Of a stretch of DNA of 64,000 bases, positions 14,161-26,550 are shown piece by piece. The notes beneath the pieces were generated by a model. It was not told the DNA's origin. It worked only from the letters and a program-made list of their open reading frames with translations, and searched no databases. The translations under genes and the position numbers were made by a program. Positions within the stretch are counted from its first letter, which is position 1. Each line of letters opens with the position of its first letter. This DNA is from Purpureocillium takamizusanense (Eukaryota > Ascomycota > Sordariomycetes > Hypocreales > Ophiocordycipitaceae), in NCBI RefSeq assembly GCF_022605165.1, contig NC_063075.1:248001-312000 (forward strand), written 5' to 3'.

Positions 14161-14706
14161 GGCGGCGGCTGAATTTCTTTCCCGCAACGTTTGCCAAGGT
14201 TCAAGGTGGACGACTGAGCAACGCGGAGATCCCGCGAGGGTATATTTTTTACGTTCGGCAACCGATACTGGAGGAGATTGGTCGAGATGCTGCGAGTGTT
14301 GAGCGATACCCCAAAAGGTCGTTGCGTTGATGGGAGTTGGCAGTTCTCCAGGTTTGATGTAGAAGCGATTTGGCAGAGCGCACGAAGCATGCAGCGGAAC
14401 AGGCATGGTCGAGTTTGCTGACATAAGCCGTCTTGCCTGTGAGGTGCCTGAGGCCCCACGGCGCGACGGATTTGTTTACTTGGGACGTTTGGTTGCCACT
14501 GGCCATTCATCATTTCAGTGGCTCCTCCCGCGGCGCCTACTTTACTCATTGAAACAATGTGCCAACTCTCGCTTCATCCTCACGCTCCCTAGCCGACGCT
14601 CCCTCGCCACAGACCTTCGCCGCGTCGCCTCGCAACCGCTTCAGCATCAATCCCTCGCAGCAGCAGCAGCATTCAAGGCTAGTCAACACATCGAGTGTTC
14701 GCCGCC
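14161..14706. promoter_or_regulatory. Bidirectional promoter between IWS1 and BRL1
   Basis: The 546-bp space is shared by two divergent, conserved nuclear genes. No TATA box was recognised. A short AT-rich patch lies near 14240-14250, and a CAG run (14655-14670) sits in the BRL1 leader. Confidence 0.6.
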
Positions 14707-16293
14707 ATGGAGTCCAGGACCTTTGAAGGTCCCATGGACTGGGAATATCAAGATCGTGGCCCGTTCGACCCCACCAGTCCCTTTGCGCAGGCGGCGCACA
14801 ATGCCTCACGAAATACAAGTATGCATGCCATTTCATGAAATTCGCAGGCCGGACTGCTCGTGCCCTGCTGGTGACGACCAACTAACGCCTCAGTCGCAGT
14901 GTTTGGCTCCCCATTCAAGTCGTCCCGACCGAACAATCCGTTTGCAAATCTATCGACGCCCTCCAAAGCCCAGTCGCAACAGGCGCCGCCGCCGCCTCAG
15001 ACCTCGAGCTTCACGCCCCAAGTTTCCTCCAAGAATATTGCACCGCCCTTTCGAAACCCGGCTTTCACAACTCCCAGGAGGCCGATCGACGAAATGGTGT
15101 TCTCGGAAGCGTCCGGCGCCGAAGACAGCCCGGCGCTGACAGAGGCGTCCGACTACCCCAACGACACGCCCGAGGTCGACCATCGTACCGACGTGGTCAT
15201 GGGCGGTACGGTCGCGCCACTCAAAGTCGACAAAGCCATCCGGTACGGCCGGGCTGGGACGTCGCTGAAGAAGCATGCCGCCGGTAAGGGGGAGATCCGG
15301 CCACAGCGAGAGCGCTCGGTTGGCCTGAGGAAGCGCAAGCGCCACAACTACGATCGCGATGTCGGCAGCACAGGCCGCAACCTCGGGCAGGACAGCGACG
15401 CGTGGGACTCGGACTCGGACACGAGCGTGGCGGCACGAGGCTCCAAAAAGTCTCAGCTGCGGGACCGGGACCGAGAGCAGCAGAGGGGCACGGTCGAATC
15501 GCTTTTCTATGCCCTCAACAAGTATCCCAACACACCGGAGCACATGCAGCGATGGATGCAGTTCGGGGCGAACCTATTTCTTATCTCGACGCTGGTGTAT
15601 GTCGGCTGGTCCGTCTTTAGCACGGTGCGGAACGACATCCAGAGGGCCAACGCCTCTGCGAGGCTCGAGTTTGAAAGGGGCGTTGCGGAGTGTCGGACAC
15701 AGTACCAGATCAACGAGTGCATCAAGGGCGACCGGCCGGGCCTGTTGGCTCTCTGCGCCGAGTGGCACGAGTGCATGTACCAGGATCCAGAGTCCATCAT
15801 CAGGGTCAAGGTGACGGTCAAGCAGGTGGCGGAGATTATCAACGAGTTCACGGACGCCATGAATCTCAAGGCCTGGGTGAGTACACGAGAGACGGCTCTT
15901 AATGGGGCTGCTGTTGCTGACGGGTTCCAGGGCATTGTGCTGGGATTCCTCCTGATATGTACGACAGTCAACGTCGGTGCGCTAGGCCGGTCAAGCAACA
16001 GGGCGCACGCGGAGCCGCGGCCTCCACCGCAAGGCCACGAGGCGGCTCTCGACGGGTCGAGGTCGCCGGGCATCACACCCGGATACATGCTGGTGCCGGT
16101 GCAGACACCCAAGATGCGGAGACGGGCGATGCTGGACGAAGGCACCGACACGGACAACTCGCCTCTGAACCTGAAGCCGGCGTTGACATACCAGACGCCA
16201 TCGGCACGGCGGAGCCCGAGCAAGGGGGAGCGCGGAGAGCGGCAGCTGAGCCCCGTCAAGTACGGGCGGACGCCAAGCAGGTCCGCATATTAA
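14707..16293 (+). CDS. BRL1: Nuclear envelope protein Brl1/Brr6
   Basis: Brr6/Brl1 proteins are integral nuclear-envelope proteins needed for nuclear pore complex assembly and membrane lipid homeostasis. The model has exons 14707-14818, 14900-15876 and 15931-16293, for 483 residues. A long Ser/Pro/charged N-terminal region precedes the first membrane segment (LFLISTLVYVGWSVFSTV). A lumenal loop then has four cysteines in the pattern C-x7-C-x11-C-x5-C (between CRTQYQ and ECMYQ). A second membrane segment (IVLGFLLICTTVNVGAL) and a Pro/Ser-rich basic tail follow. The four-cysteine loop between two membrane helices is the diagnostic disulphide nucleocytoplasmic-transport domain. An earlier acceptor at 14893 would add two residues and change one. 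The second intron (15877-15930) is 54 nt, in phase and stop-free, so its retention would still give a full protein. Confidence 0.9.
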
Positions 16294-17570
16294 GCGGAGG
16301 AGGCACTGGTCAGCAGCGGCAGCTGTGTCAGACTGCCCATTCCCTACGTATACAAGAAGCTTGATTGCACGATGCATGGTGGAGCGGGAGAGGGACGGAC
16401 GGCGCACACACTGGGCACTAGGAATTTGCACGAGGCCGCACGGGGTACTCGATAGGGCAGCACGGACGACGGGCGCAATCTTTGCGGCCGACGATGCGCC
16501 AAGCTGGAATAAAAGTGTCGCTTCTGGCTGCAATATCCAGCGTGGGCGTGCCGCGCCAAGACTGGATGTCGTTATCTTCACAGGCGAAGAAGCATTGCAC
16601 CGTTGCGTGAGGTCATCGTGAAGTGGGGTTTGCCACGTAGGGGCTACCGGCCGTGGAGGGTGTCGGTCGCCATTGAGATGCGTACTACCTACATGTACGT
16701 CCACGGAAATGCAGGTGGCGCCGGTGCGGATACTTAGGTGGTCTGGGCAGTTGATCCATTGGCATCGGGCGTGTTCCACGGCGCACGGAAGGGGGGATGG
16801 GGGAGTCAAGTCTGGATGGCACTCTGCCGTTGGCGATGGAGTCTTGGTTCGATCGCGATCTGAGACCGGAGCAGAAGCGATCTAGAGGTGCAGCAGCACC
16901 AGCACGAGCAGAAGCAGCAGCGCTTGCGCAGCGCGCTGCATCAAATTTGTACCTCCACTGCGGTACCAGTTAAGTACTAACTGCTTTTATTAGTACGTAC
17001 TAAGTGGAGGCACCCACTGCCACGGGCAACAACAGGCATGCCATGGGCACAGAGCCTGGGCGTGGCCGTGGCAGTGGAGGCTCTGGCTGGGGAGGCAAGG
17101 AGTTTTCTCTCCGGCCGGGTCCCAAGGTAGACTGCCTGTAGAAAGTAAAAGTTACTGGGCGCCGTGAGGTACTTACTCACGCCGTAATGTCCTAAGTTAA
17201 GGTACCTAGTAACGAACGGATAGGTACCTACAGGTATGTGCAATGTACCAGAGTGCCCTGGCTGGGGATGGCCAAACCGGGAGTGCGCTGAGACGCGGGC
17301 AAGTGTGCTGCAGCTCTCTGTGTTTCCGTCTTGCGACCTGTTCGCGACTCGGGACGGCCTAAAACTAAACCGAAGGAGGGGGGGCAGCATGGGGGCGCAC
17401 TAAGCCGCCTAAGCCGCCCTCTGATAACTGGGGGCTGACCTTGGTACATGCTGTGTGACAGAGGAAACTTCGGTGGTGGCCGCCCGGGACCAGACAAAGG
17501 ACAAGCATTGGCAGCTGTTGAACGGCCCAGGCTTGTGTAAATGTTCCCTTGGCACGAATGGGATGCGGCA

Positions 17571-17593
17571 GGTAGGGTAGGGTAGGGTAGGGT
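17571..17593. repeat. Short TAGGG tandem array
   Basis: Four TAGGG units are flanked by GG and GT. The unit is one T shorter than the TTAGGG telomere repeat. Confidence 0.85.
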
Positions 17594-20080
17594 CCAGCTG
17601 CATCAAAATCAATCCAAAGATCCATGAATGGCCGCTCCGGCTCGGTGGGGCCGCCGGAGCTCCGGGGGCCGAGCTGGAGCATCACAGGCGAGCCTCGGCG
17701 CTGCTGCGGAGCGTGCACACCTTTACCTATTAGATGCTTGCGCACGACAACGGTCCATACCTAAGCGGAGGTATCAAGGAACACTCAAGTAACAGTCATA
17801 CCTACAACATACTACCTAAGGTTTTCCGTACAGTAGATGCATACCTAGGTGGAGGCGGACGGGACGGGGTGGACTTCCACCACGAAGTAGTTACATACCT
17901 ACACGCTTCCAGGTCGTGACCAACCCGACCACCTCTGATTGCCTGTGTGGGAGCATCCCAGCGAACGCCGCCATAGTGGGAAGAGTCGATGGGTGCGAGA
18001 TCCATACATAAATACGCACCTTCTGCGAAGTACGTGGCCAAGTGGTCGAAGGACCTCCAACGTTAAGACGGGCGGCAGATGTCTAATGAGATTGGATACG
18101 TCCCGTCTATAAGTACCCCTCGGACGGACGGACTGACAGCTTGGGAGTCCGGGTCCCAGCCCTGGTGTTCCCCAGAACACGAGCCGTGGGCTAGAGCGCT
18201 GGTATATTGGATTCGGGAGCCAGCTAACTACCCAAGGTACCTTACCTACCCTTGCCGAACCAGGTACTGCAGTAAATTACAAGTAGAAAGATGTGCTCTG
18301 GAATTGCAAGCACGCGCGGCAACGGGGCAAACGACATGGTCGTCTCCGAGTCGGCGGGCGCCGCCTGTGCCCTCGCTGCGGATTCTCATTACCATCTAAG
18401 GAGCCATAGGTCGTACGGAAGGACCAGACACCATGGGAGAAGTTCGTACACTCATCCCACGCGGGCCGCTTTCGGCGTGTTTTTACGGGAGCTCCATCCC
18501 CTCCACCATGTAATGGAGATGGGGAAAAGAGAAAAGAGAAGAGGGGAGAAAAAAGTAAGCAAAGGGTGACATGACTCGAGGTCTAGGCTTGGCTGCTCCA
18601 ACACCTGAAAAAGTGTGCAACTTTTGTGTGTAACCTACAACATATATACCGGTAGGAACGTATCGACACGGTGTATGAAGGTGAGTTGTGCTACAGAGCC
18701 CTGTCACCCCAGGTGTAAGTACCTTACCTTCCATAGGTGCCCATCACTCACAGGTTTCCACGGTCCGCCCACTGGGGCGCCGAGGGCGGCGTGAGGCGGG
18801 ACAGCCCACGGAGACCGCGGTACGTCACAGCGGGAGCCGACGTCACCAGGTAAGGGTCGCTGGAGGTACGTACCTGGAGGTTGGTACGTGGTACTCAATC
18901 AGCGCTGGGCCCACCCGGGCCTCCTCTCTGGCACCACATGTTTTGATGGAAGCGCTCGACTGCCCCCACTGCCCGTCCGGCTCTGGGCTGCCGCGCCGTG
19001 CCTGCATCCATGCCTGCCTCCATGCCTGCGCCCGCCGCCCCGTCGCGCGCTGTGAGGTCATGGCGTGCCCTAGCGCCAGCTTCGTACCTGGGTATCGTGG
19101 AATATTCCGGGCGGCCCAGGCTGGTGTTGGACGACGGGAGCGAGCAAAGAGGGCGAGGGGGGGGGGAGGGACGGGAAGAGAGGGGAGAGGAGAAGAGGGA
19201 CAGTCGGACAGACAGACATAGGGGCCTCCTTCCAATGGCTGGACGAGGTCTTGGAACCTTCACCCGGTAAGTACAGTAGCCGACGCGCCCGTCGTCCAAT
19301 CTCAGCCTCACCACGAGTTGCACAGGACCTTCAAGTGCGTCTTCCGTACCCTTCAGCTTCTTCCATGGCGGGCCGCCACAATTCACTTTTTGATTCATCC
19401 CCGTTGCTCGCTACTACTACCTTTGAAATTGCCCATCCATCCCATCCCTGCACTCGACGTATATTGCCCGCCTTGGCTCGCTGCCGACCCCACTCGGGTC
19501 TGGCACACGCGCGCCTCGCCCGTCATTCTCCAACGACCCAGCTAGCGGCGCGCCCCTCCTGTCCTTGCCAGCGCCAGCCAACCGAACCGTCGCCAGCCAG
19601 CCAGCCTACCATCTCAGTACCTTAGTACGGATACCTGTAGTAGGTTTGCCTCCACTGCCGGCCCTGCCGGCCCTGCCTGCCCGCCTGCTGGTCGATTCCC
19701 TCCCCCCGCCCGCCCCCAACGGGCATCCATCCGTCCGTCCAACCCCCATGTCATCCATCCATGCATCCATGCCATGCCATGCCATATGCAATTGATCCAT
19801 CCATCAATCCCCCATCCACCCACGTACTGCTTGCATCCTACTGCTCCCCTTTGGACCTGTATGTGCGTGCGTCAAGCTTGCATAGCTTCCCGTCACCACC
19901 CACAGCTTCGGCGCCGCCCTTGACCGAGCTGCACCTGCCTGCACCCGCCTGCGCTTCACCTACTTACCACGTCGCCTGGCTGCAACCGCCCGGCCTCCTC
20001 ACAACGACCAACGACGGCAACAAGCTGCCGAGCTGTCGGGGCTCTTGCCCTGCTCAGTGCTTCCCGATCCGGTCCGGTCA

Positions 20081-20112
20081 GGTCCTGTCCTGTCCTGTCC
20101 TGTCCTGTCCTC
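20081..20112. repeat. CTGTC pentanucleotide repeat
   Basis: About six tandem CTGTC units lie roughly 450 bp upstream of the Zn2Cys6 start codon. Confidence 0.85.
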
Positions 20113-20558
20113 GACGGCACGCGATGCGGAGAAGCTCTCACGGCCCTTGATCCCTCACCCATCTCCGTCCCACGCGCTCCCTGACACGCCCGTCAGCAAA
20201 CCCTCCCACGCGCCCTCTTGCCGGGTGGTCAACAAGAGCGGCGGCACTTCCGTACCGAGCTTCGATTGTCGTCGCCGCCGCCGCCTCCTCCTCCTCCCCA
20301 TGCTCTTTCGCTCCGCTGCCGCCGGCACCCTGACCAACGACCGCCGACGTCGCCGCCGCCGCCGCCGCCGCATCGCTGAACCCTGGCGATAGCTTTCCGA
20401 GTCGCAACGTCGCTCCCTACCTCCTCACTATGTCGCTCACGTCGCGTCGATACAAGACCAACACTTCACGACTCTGGATCGGCCAGTGAGTCGAGTTGCG
20501 CGCTGGCGCGTCGTTTTCACTTGCTACCCACCTACCCGCGAGCCCTCGCTCTCTCGCC

Positions 20559-23376
20559 ATGGACAGTCGCGAGAGCAGCAGCCAGACGCCGTCTGGTCCC
20601 AGCCAGCCGAGCACGGGCAACACACCCCAAACCACAGCCTCAACTTCACAGAGTGCCGCCGCCGGCAAGACACCCGGCTCCACGTCGAGCGCCCAAAACT
20701 CGAAGCGCAGGCGCGGCCTCGGCGTCGTCACCCCCAATGCCTGTACCGAGTGTCGCAAGAAGCGCGCCAAGGTGAGTCCCGCGTCTTCCCGCGCGCTCTT
20801 TGCCTTCGTCTTCTTGGCGCGGCGCGCGCGCACGCCTACCTCAAGCTCTCGCTAACCTAGGTCGACTCCCGCCTCGCAGTGCGACGGGCAGAAGCCCTGC
20901 GGCCGCTGCAAGGTGCAAAAGGACGTCGAGTGCGTCTACGAGATACCCGTGCGCCAGTCCAAGGAGAACCTCCGCAACGAAATCGAGTCGCTGCGCCACC
21001 GCCAGCGCTCTAGCGACAGCGTCTTCTCCGCCCTCATGCGCTCAGACCTGGTGGAGGATGTCTTGAAGAGACTGCGCGGCGGGCAGTCCGTAGACCAGAT
21101 ATCAGACTGGCTCGGTGGCATCATGCCCTCGGGCGGCGGCACGTTGCCCGTCTTGAACCGCCTGGGTAACCACGACATGATCGGTGCCGGCCCCAGCTCC
21201 GCGCCGCACTTTGCCGGGTCTTCGATGCCCGGGCCGACGCTCCCTCCTCTGCGTATCGGCATGGACCCTCAGAGCCCCATCGGGGTGCAGCTGCCCAGCG
21301 CGAGGAACGAGTCGGCGGGCGGCTCCTGGCCCTTGTCTCCGCATGGCATGGGCGGCTCCTCGAGGAGCGGCTCCCACCCGGACGCCATGAGCTGGGCGCC
21401 CGACGCCCGACGCCCGCCCCAGTCCCGGGTCGGCTCCTTGGCCGAGAGCATGGACACGGACCACGACTCAGACTCGATGCCCCGGTCCCACGGGCTCGAG
21501 CAGATCCTTTCGCCCCTCGCCGGCGACGCGGACCGCTCCGGCGACACCAAGCGCTCCGCCGAGACGTGGACCTCCATCACAGACGACATCAACCTCGTCC
21601 ACCACCTGCTGGCGCTCTATTTTTGCTGGGAGTACCCTACGTTTGCCTCGCTGAGCAAGGAGCATTTCCTGCACGACTTCCGCGAGGCCCGCCATCGGTA
21701 CTGCTCGCCCATACTCGTCAACGCCCTGCTCGCCCTTGGCTGCCGCTTTTCGAGGCAGCCCATGACGCTAGCAAATCCCAACGACCCCTACTCCTCGGGC
21801 GACCACTTTTTCAAGGAATCGCAGCGGCTATTCTACCAGGAGACGGATCACCACTCCCTAACGACGATCCAGGCCCTGGGCATCATGTCGATCCGCGAGG
21901 CGAGCTGTGGGCGTGATTCGGAGAGCTGGTTCTACGCCGGCCAAAGCATCCGGCTCGCCATCGAGATGGGCCTGCACCGCATCCACGACCAAGGGGATGA
22001 GGATGAGCTGGCCGTGCAGTCGGCGACCTTTTGGGGCGCCTTCGCCCTCGACCAGTGAGTAGCAGCCCGCGATGAGTTGTTCCGGCGGGGGAGGGAAATA
22101 CCTGCTGACGGGCTCGCTCTCATAGCGCATGGTCACTGGCGACGGGCTCCCTACCGCAGTGCTCGTCCTTCCCGCACCTCCCGCCTAAGCCTGCCATCAT
22201 CACGGGCATTGAAGCCTCCAAGTGGGTGCCGTACACCGACGACGGTAAGTCGCACACGACACAGGGGCGACTTGGTCGGGACGGCTCACTCACACCATTC
22301 CCAGGAGCGCCGCTGCAGCGGTCGTACGAGCAGCCTTCCAACGTGCGGTCCGTTTACAAGTGCTTCTGCGAGCTCAGCGAGCTGGTGCACGAGTCACTGT
22401 ACATTCTACACTCACCCGGCAAGCCGCTGACGGCCCGGGACCTCTTGAGCATCTACACCCAATACCTAAACTGGTACGGTCGGATACCAAAGGTGCTGCG
22501 GCTCGGCGCCAACTTTACGCCGGCCGTGCTGTTTGCGCAGTGAGTCCTGTTTCCTCCCAGGGCTCTGAGAGGCCTGCCTGCCTGCCTGCTGCCTCTCTCG
22601 GATACTGACGGGGGTTGCGACACAGCATGTACTACCACTTTGCCATTCTTCTGCTGTTCCGGCCGCTCATCAAGCTGCGGATCATCGGGTCCAAGGTGCT
22701 GCCGCGAGACGTGTGCTCGCAGGCGGCGGATGCGATCCAGAGCCTGCTTACGTCGTACTCGCAGCTATACACGCTGCAACGGACGCCGTCGTTTGTGCCG
22801 TACTTTGTGTTGACCTCGTCCATCATGCACTTGGCCATCGGGGCGGCGGCGGCGCAGGAGGGCGGCGGCAAGCCAGGACCCGACTCCCGCAGTGGCGGCG
22901 GCGGCGGCGGCAGCGCCAGTACCCGAAGCCTGGACGAGTCGATGAAGGTGGCGGCCAAGGTCGACCCGCACGTGAGCGAGGCGCTCAAGCAGGGCATCGC
23001 GGACCTCACGGAGATGGCGCCGTGCCACCACTTTGCGGAGCAGGCTCTCAACATATTGCGGTACCTAGCCAAGAAGTGGAACATTGACGTCGAGATCAGC
23101 TCGAGCGGCGTCAATCTAACCCAGGAGGAATACGACCGGCTGGTGCGGCCGTATACGAGCAGCCTCAACTTTTTCGCGCCCAACGTCGGGCGCGAGGATT
23201 TTATCTGCGACTGGGGCACTGGCAAGGTGGTGCTCGGAGCCCAAGAAGGCGGCAACGGCGTGGAGCGCAGCGCCGAGACCATGGCCAACCCGCTCTTCTG
23301 GCCATTTCCCATGCAAGGGCGGCCCGTGCTGCCCACGGGGAAGGACATTGAAGAGGCAGGCTTTGCGGTGCTGTAG
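20559..23376 (+). CDS. Zn2Cys6 transcription factor with fungal-specific TF domain
   Basis: This is a DNA-binding regulator of the Gal4 class. Five exons (20559-20771, 20880-22054, 22126-22244, 22305-22539, 22626-23376) give 830 residues with all phases consistent. The binuclear zinc cluster uses Cys62, 65, 72, 78, 81 and 89. It is interrupted after Lys71 by the first intron, a common arrangement. A short coiled linker (KENLRNEIESLRHRQ) follows. The central fungal-specific TF domain spans about residues 270-560, with FCWEYPTFASLSKEHFLHDF, LALGCRFS and LDHAWSLATG. The last two introns create the LDH and AHMYYHF junctions, which match the family only after splicing. A Gly-rich insert lies near residue 640. 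Relatives in other Sordariomycetes are often labelled NirA-like, but nothing here shows a role in nitrate use. The target genes are unknown. Confidence 0.9.
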
Positions 23377-24406
23377 CGACGATGACAACGACGGCGATGA
23401 CACACTGCCGGCACAAGGTAGGCGGAGCCCTCGCCTCGATGCCGTGTTGACTGTACAAGGGGTCCATACGGGCCACGGGCGGTTCCCGCTCAAGAATGTT
23501 GCTGCCTGTCTGCGTGCTAGCTACGGCGGTTGGTTCCCTAGCAGTAGCAAGAGCAAAGGTAGCTGGTGGAAGTCTCTCAGAGATGTCATGTATGACACGG
23601 CTTCCGTGTAACAATGGGCTGGGAGAGAGGGTGTTGAAGCTGGGGGGCCAGTGCGCGAAACGGGGAGAAGGATGATTGACGATGGCATCATGGCCAGCTC
23701 AGTCCCCGAGGATGACCACTTCGGACTATGACAGCTGGCAAGGCGTTTCCTCTTTTTTTTTGTCCCATGCGGCGGACAGCCAGGGTATGAATGGCAGGCC
23801 TTGGAGCCTCCAGGGGAGTTGGGCAATGATAGAGGGATCCGTTTCGCGCCTTGGTATTCGTCTTTTTACGGCGACGACAAAGGGGGACAGACGACGACGC
23901 CGAAATAGCGGTAGTTTAGTCGCGAGACCGCCAACGATTGGAAAATCTACTACCGCTGCCCCTGCGGAGGTTGTTGGTTCCCTGCTCGTGTCGTTTGACC
24001 TGACATTTTGTTTCCATCTACGAAGCACAAAAGTACACTTTGACGTGGGCGGCACGACACGTTCATCACTGTAGTAGACGTAGTAATGTACATGGGAGAA
24101 GCCTGTCAAGTGTATATGCGAGCTGGCTCGCGTTCTTGTTATTCACCGGCGCTGCGTGGTCTCGAAGACAGCACGTGCTGATCATTACAGAACCTATAAA
24201 GGGGTTTTAACCCGCTATAGCGCATACCTCGCCATCTCTTATTTTCCCATTCCTTAGCTTTGAAGTCCTCGTTAATCTATGGTCATTATAGACGCCTCTT
24301 TTCTGCGCCAATTGATCGTGCCGTGATATATTGCAATGCGCGGGGGTGTAGGTGTACAGGCTATAGGGTAGGCTGCCCTGCCGCTGGGGGGCGAATTTCA
24401 CGCTGG

Positions 24407-24447
24407 CACGCACGCACGCACGCACGCCCGCATGCACGCACGCATGC
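24407..24447. repeat. CACG tetranucleotide repeat
   Basis: Imperfect CACG/CATG units form a run upstream of PEX16. The same unit recurs at 30487-30526. Confidence 0.8.
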
Positions 24448-24986
24448 AGGCAGTGGAGGCAGGCACGGCGGCGCGCAACCTGCATTTGATTGAACCTCGG
24501 CCCGCCCGGGAGCCGCCGCCAACCACATCCACTGAGCAGGGCAGCTGCTACTCTGCACCTACGCCGATTGAGCTCTCATTCTCGCCCGTCGTTTTCCCAC
24601 ACTCCCGAGGCATCCTACCCATCCCGCATCGTCATCGCCATCATCATCACCATCACCGGTTACGACGACCGCACAGCCAGCGGCCAACTTCCACGATTCT
24701 TTTTCCCATCATCCGCCCGCGTGTCGGCTCTCCGCCTTCCCGTCCCGTCCCGTCCCGTCCCATCGCAGGCAGAAAGAGAGCCATAGACGCGCGTTTGCGA
24801 GGGTGCGGTCCAGTGCGCGAACAGGACAGACAGGCGACGGAAGGATGCTGCGCGCTCGACGGCACTGAAAACCCCGAACCGGACAAAGATTCTCCTTCCT
24901 TGTCCTGCTCACCACGCTGTCGCCGCGGGTTACCCGTCCGCCGCAAGCCGGCCGCCCTCTTGCGATTACCTCCACTCTTCTTGCAT

Positions 24987-25014
24987 CACCACCACCACCA
25001 CCACCACCACCACC
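24987..25014. repeat. CAC trinucleotide run in the PEX16 leader
   Basis: About nine CAC units end 13 nt before the PEX16 ATG, so the run is probably transcribed as part of the 5' leader. Confidence 0.8.
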
Positions 25015-25026
25015 GCTGCCGCCACC

Positions 25027-26550
25027 ATGTCCGGGATGCCGAAGCCGAAGCCTCCAGCGCAGCAGCAGCAGAAGCAGCAGCGCCCGACGGCAGGCCAAAT
25101 CCTCAGCCTGCCGCCGCAGTGGCTCGCCATGTACGACGACTTCATCACTAAGAACGCTGGCCAGGTGTCGCAGATTGAGAGCGCCCTGCGGAGCTTGACG
25201 TACATTATACCCGGTATGTACGCTCTGTTTTCGTTTTGCTAGTAGGCCTTTTTTCTGTTGCCTTTGACGGCCGACTCGAAACTCTCTTGTTCTTGGCGCT
25301 GCCCGCTCTGCCTGCCTTGTGGAGTGGTAGAGGGAAGAGAGGCAGAGGGACGGTCGGCAGTAGGACACGGGGGCGGCCAAACTGCCTGGCATCACATCAC
25401 CATCGCCTTGCCGTGCCCTGCCGTGCGCGCTACCATGCTCTGCCACGCCGTGCCATCGCGCACGCCACACAGCAAAGGCTAACCCGAGAAACTTGCCGCA
25501 GGCCGCTTCCGCGACGCCGAAATCGCCTCCGAGTCGATACACTCGGGCGTCCAGCTTCTGTCCCTCTACCACGACACCCTCCTTTCCCGCGCCGTCTCGC
25601 GCCTCCCCGTCGCTCCCGTCCGCTCCGCCCACGCCCGCTACACCCGCTTCTGGGCGCACAAGAGCAAGCTCTACCGCCGCGTCGCCATGCTTCTCCAGAT
25701 GGTCGTCTATACCGAGTTGCTGTGTGAGATGTCGGCCAAGCGCCGCGGCGGCGACAAGGCCCGCTGGCGCGTCGTTGTTCTCCTCGAGGCCATCAAGGCC
25801 GTCTGCCGCCTCGTCCTGCTCCGCGTCACCCGCTCGCGGCCCCTTGTCACCCCCTGCCTGCCCGAGCGTGAACCCGTGCCCGAAGACGATGTCGGCGACG
25901 ACGACGACGACGGCCTCGCCGCCGCCGCCGCCATCGCCTCCGACGAACAGGCTTCATCGCGCAGCGAGAGCGAGCTTATGGACGAGGTGGCGCCGGAAAG
26001 CGCCGCCGCCAGGGAAGTGACTGGCGGCTCGGAGAGCCATAGGCCGCCGCCGCACGAGCGCGAATGGACCATGCCCAGGACCGGCATGAGCCTCCCCTCG
26101 CTCCCCGAGCCCGGCGACATCAGCTCGTACCTCCTCGGCCGCGTCCTCACCGCCGACGACATCAAGCCCGCCGCCAAGCTCCTCAACACCCTTCAGGGCG
26201 CCGGGCAGGCCGCCGAGGTCCTCCACATCCTCGCGCCCCTCGCCTACGCCGTCGCGCTCGCCCGCAGCCGCAACAAGAAGTCATGGACGCCGTGGCTTGT
26301 GGGCCTGGCCGTCGAGTACGCCGCCCGTCAGCTCCGTGACCGCAGCCTGCGCACCACCACGCTGGAGCGCGACGAGTGGAACAAGAGGGGCTGGGCCATG
26401 GGCTGGTGGACCATGCGCGGCGCCTTTTACCAAAACGTCACCAAGAGCGTCGTCGGCGGCGTCACCAGGCGGATGCCGGGCTTCATCGCCGGCATACTCG
26501 AGGACTACGAGTACCTGTGGGAGAACTACTACTTCAGCACGAGCGCCTGA
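25027..26550 (+). CDS. PEX16: Peroxisomal membrane biogenesis protein Pex16
   Basis: Pex16 acts at the ER and peroxisome membrane in the insertion of peroxisomal membrane proteins with Pex3 and Pex19. The model has two exons, 25027-25213 and 25502-26550. The 288-nt intron is the longest in any confident model here, and its acceptor is preceded by CTAACC. The protein has 411 residues. The family pattern is clear: WLAMYDDFITKNAGQVSQIESALRSLTYIIPGRF across the splice junction, RFWAHKSKLYRR, KARWRVVVLLEAIKAVCRL, an acidic low-complexity insert (DDVGDDDDD), then LLNTLQGAGQAAEVLHILAPLAYAVAL and a C-terminal YENY-like EDYEYLWENYYF. The hydrophobic segments are in the last third. The ATG at 25027 has a GCCACC context. 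Confidence 0.92.

Larger units (their letters stand above)
16294..20558. other. 4.3-kb intergenic region upstream of the Zn2Cys6 regulator
   Basis: No gene is supported. The first part is 3' flank of BRL1. From about 16.9 to 18.9 kb there are many copies of GGTACCT, AAGGTACC and TACCTTACC words. A TAGGG array lies at 17571-17593. CATC/CATGC words lie near 19727-19815 and a CTGTC array at 20081-20112. GCC/CGC-rich DNA near 20265-20375 belongs to the probable leader of the next gene. Confidence 0.5.
23377..25026. other. Intergenic region between the Zn2Cys6 regulator and PEX16
   Basis: No gene is supported. It contains the 3' flank of the regulator, a TATAAA-like word near 24195, a CACG array at 24407-24447, a CCCGT run near 24740-24760 and a CAC run at 24987-25014 just before the PEX16 start. 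Confidence 0.5.

Noticed and set aside
17571..17593. TAGGG array as an interstitial telomere
   Set aside because: Only four units, five bases not six, and surrounded by ordinary genes; kept only as a microsatellite.
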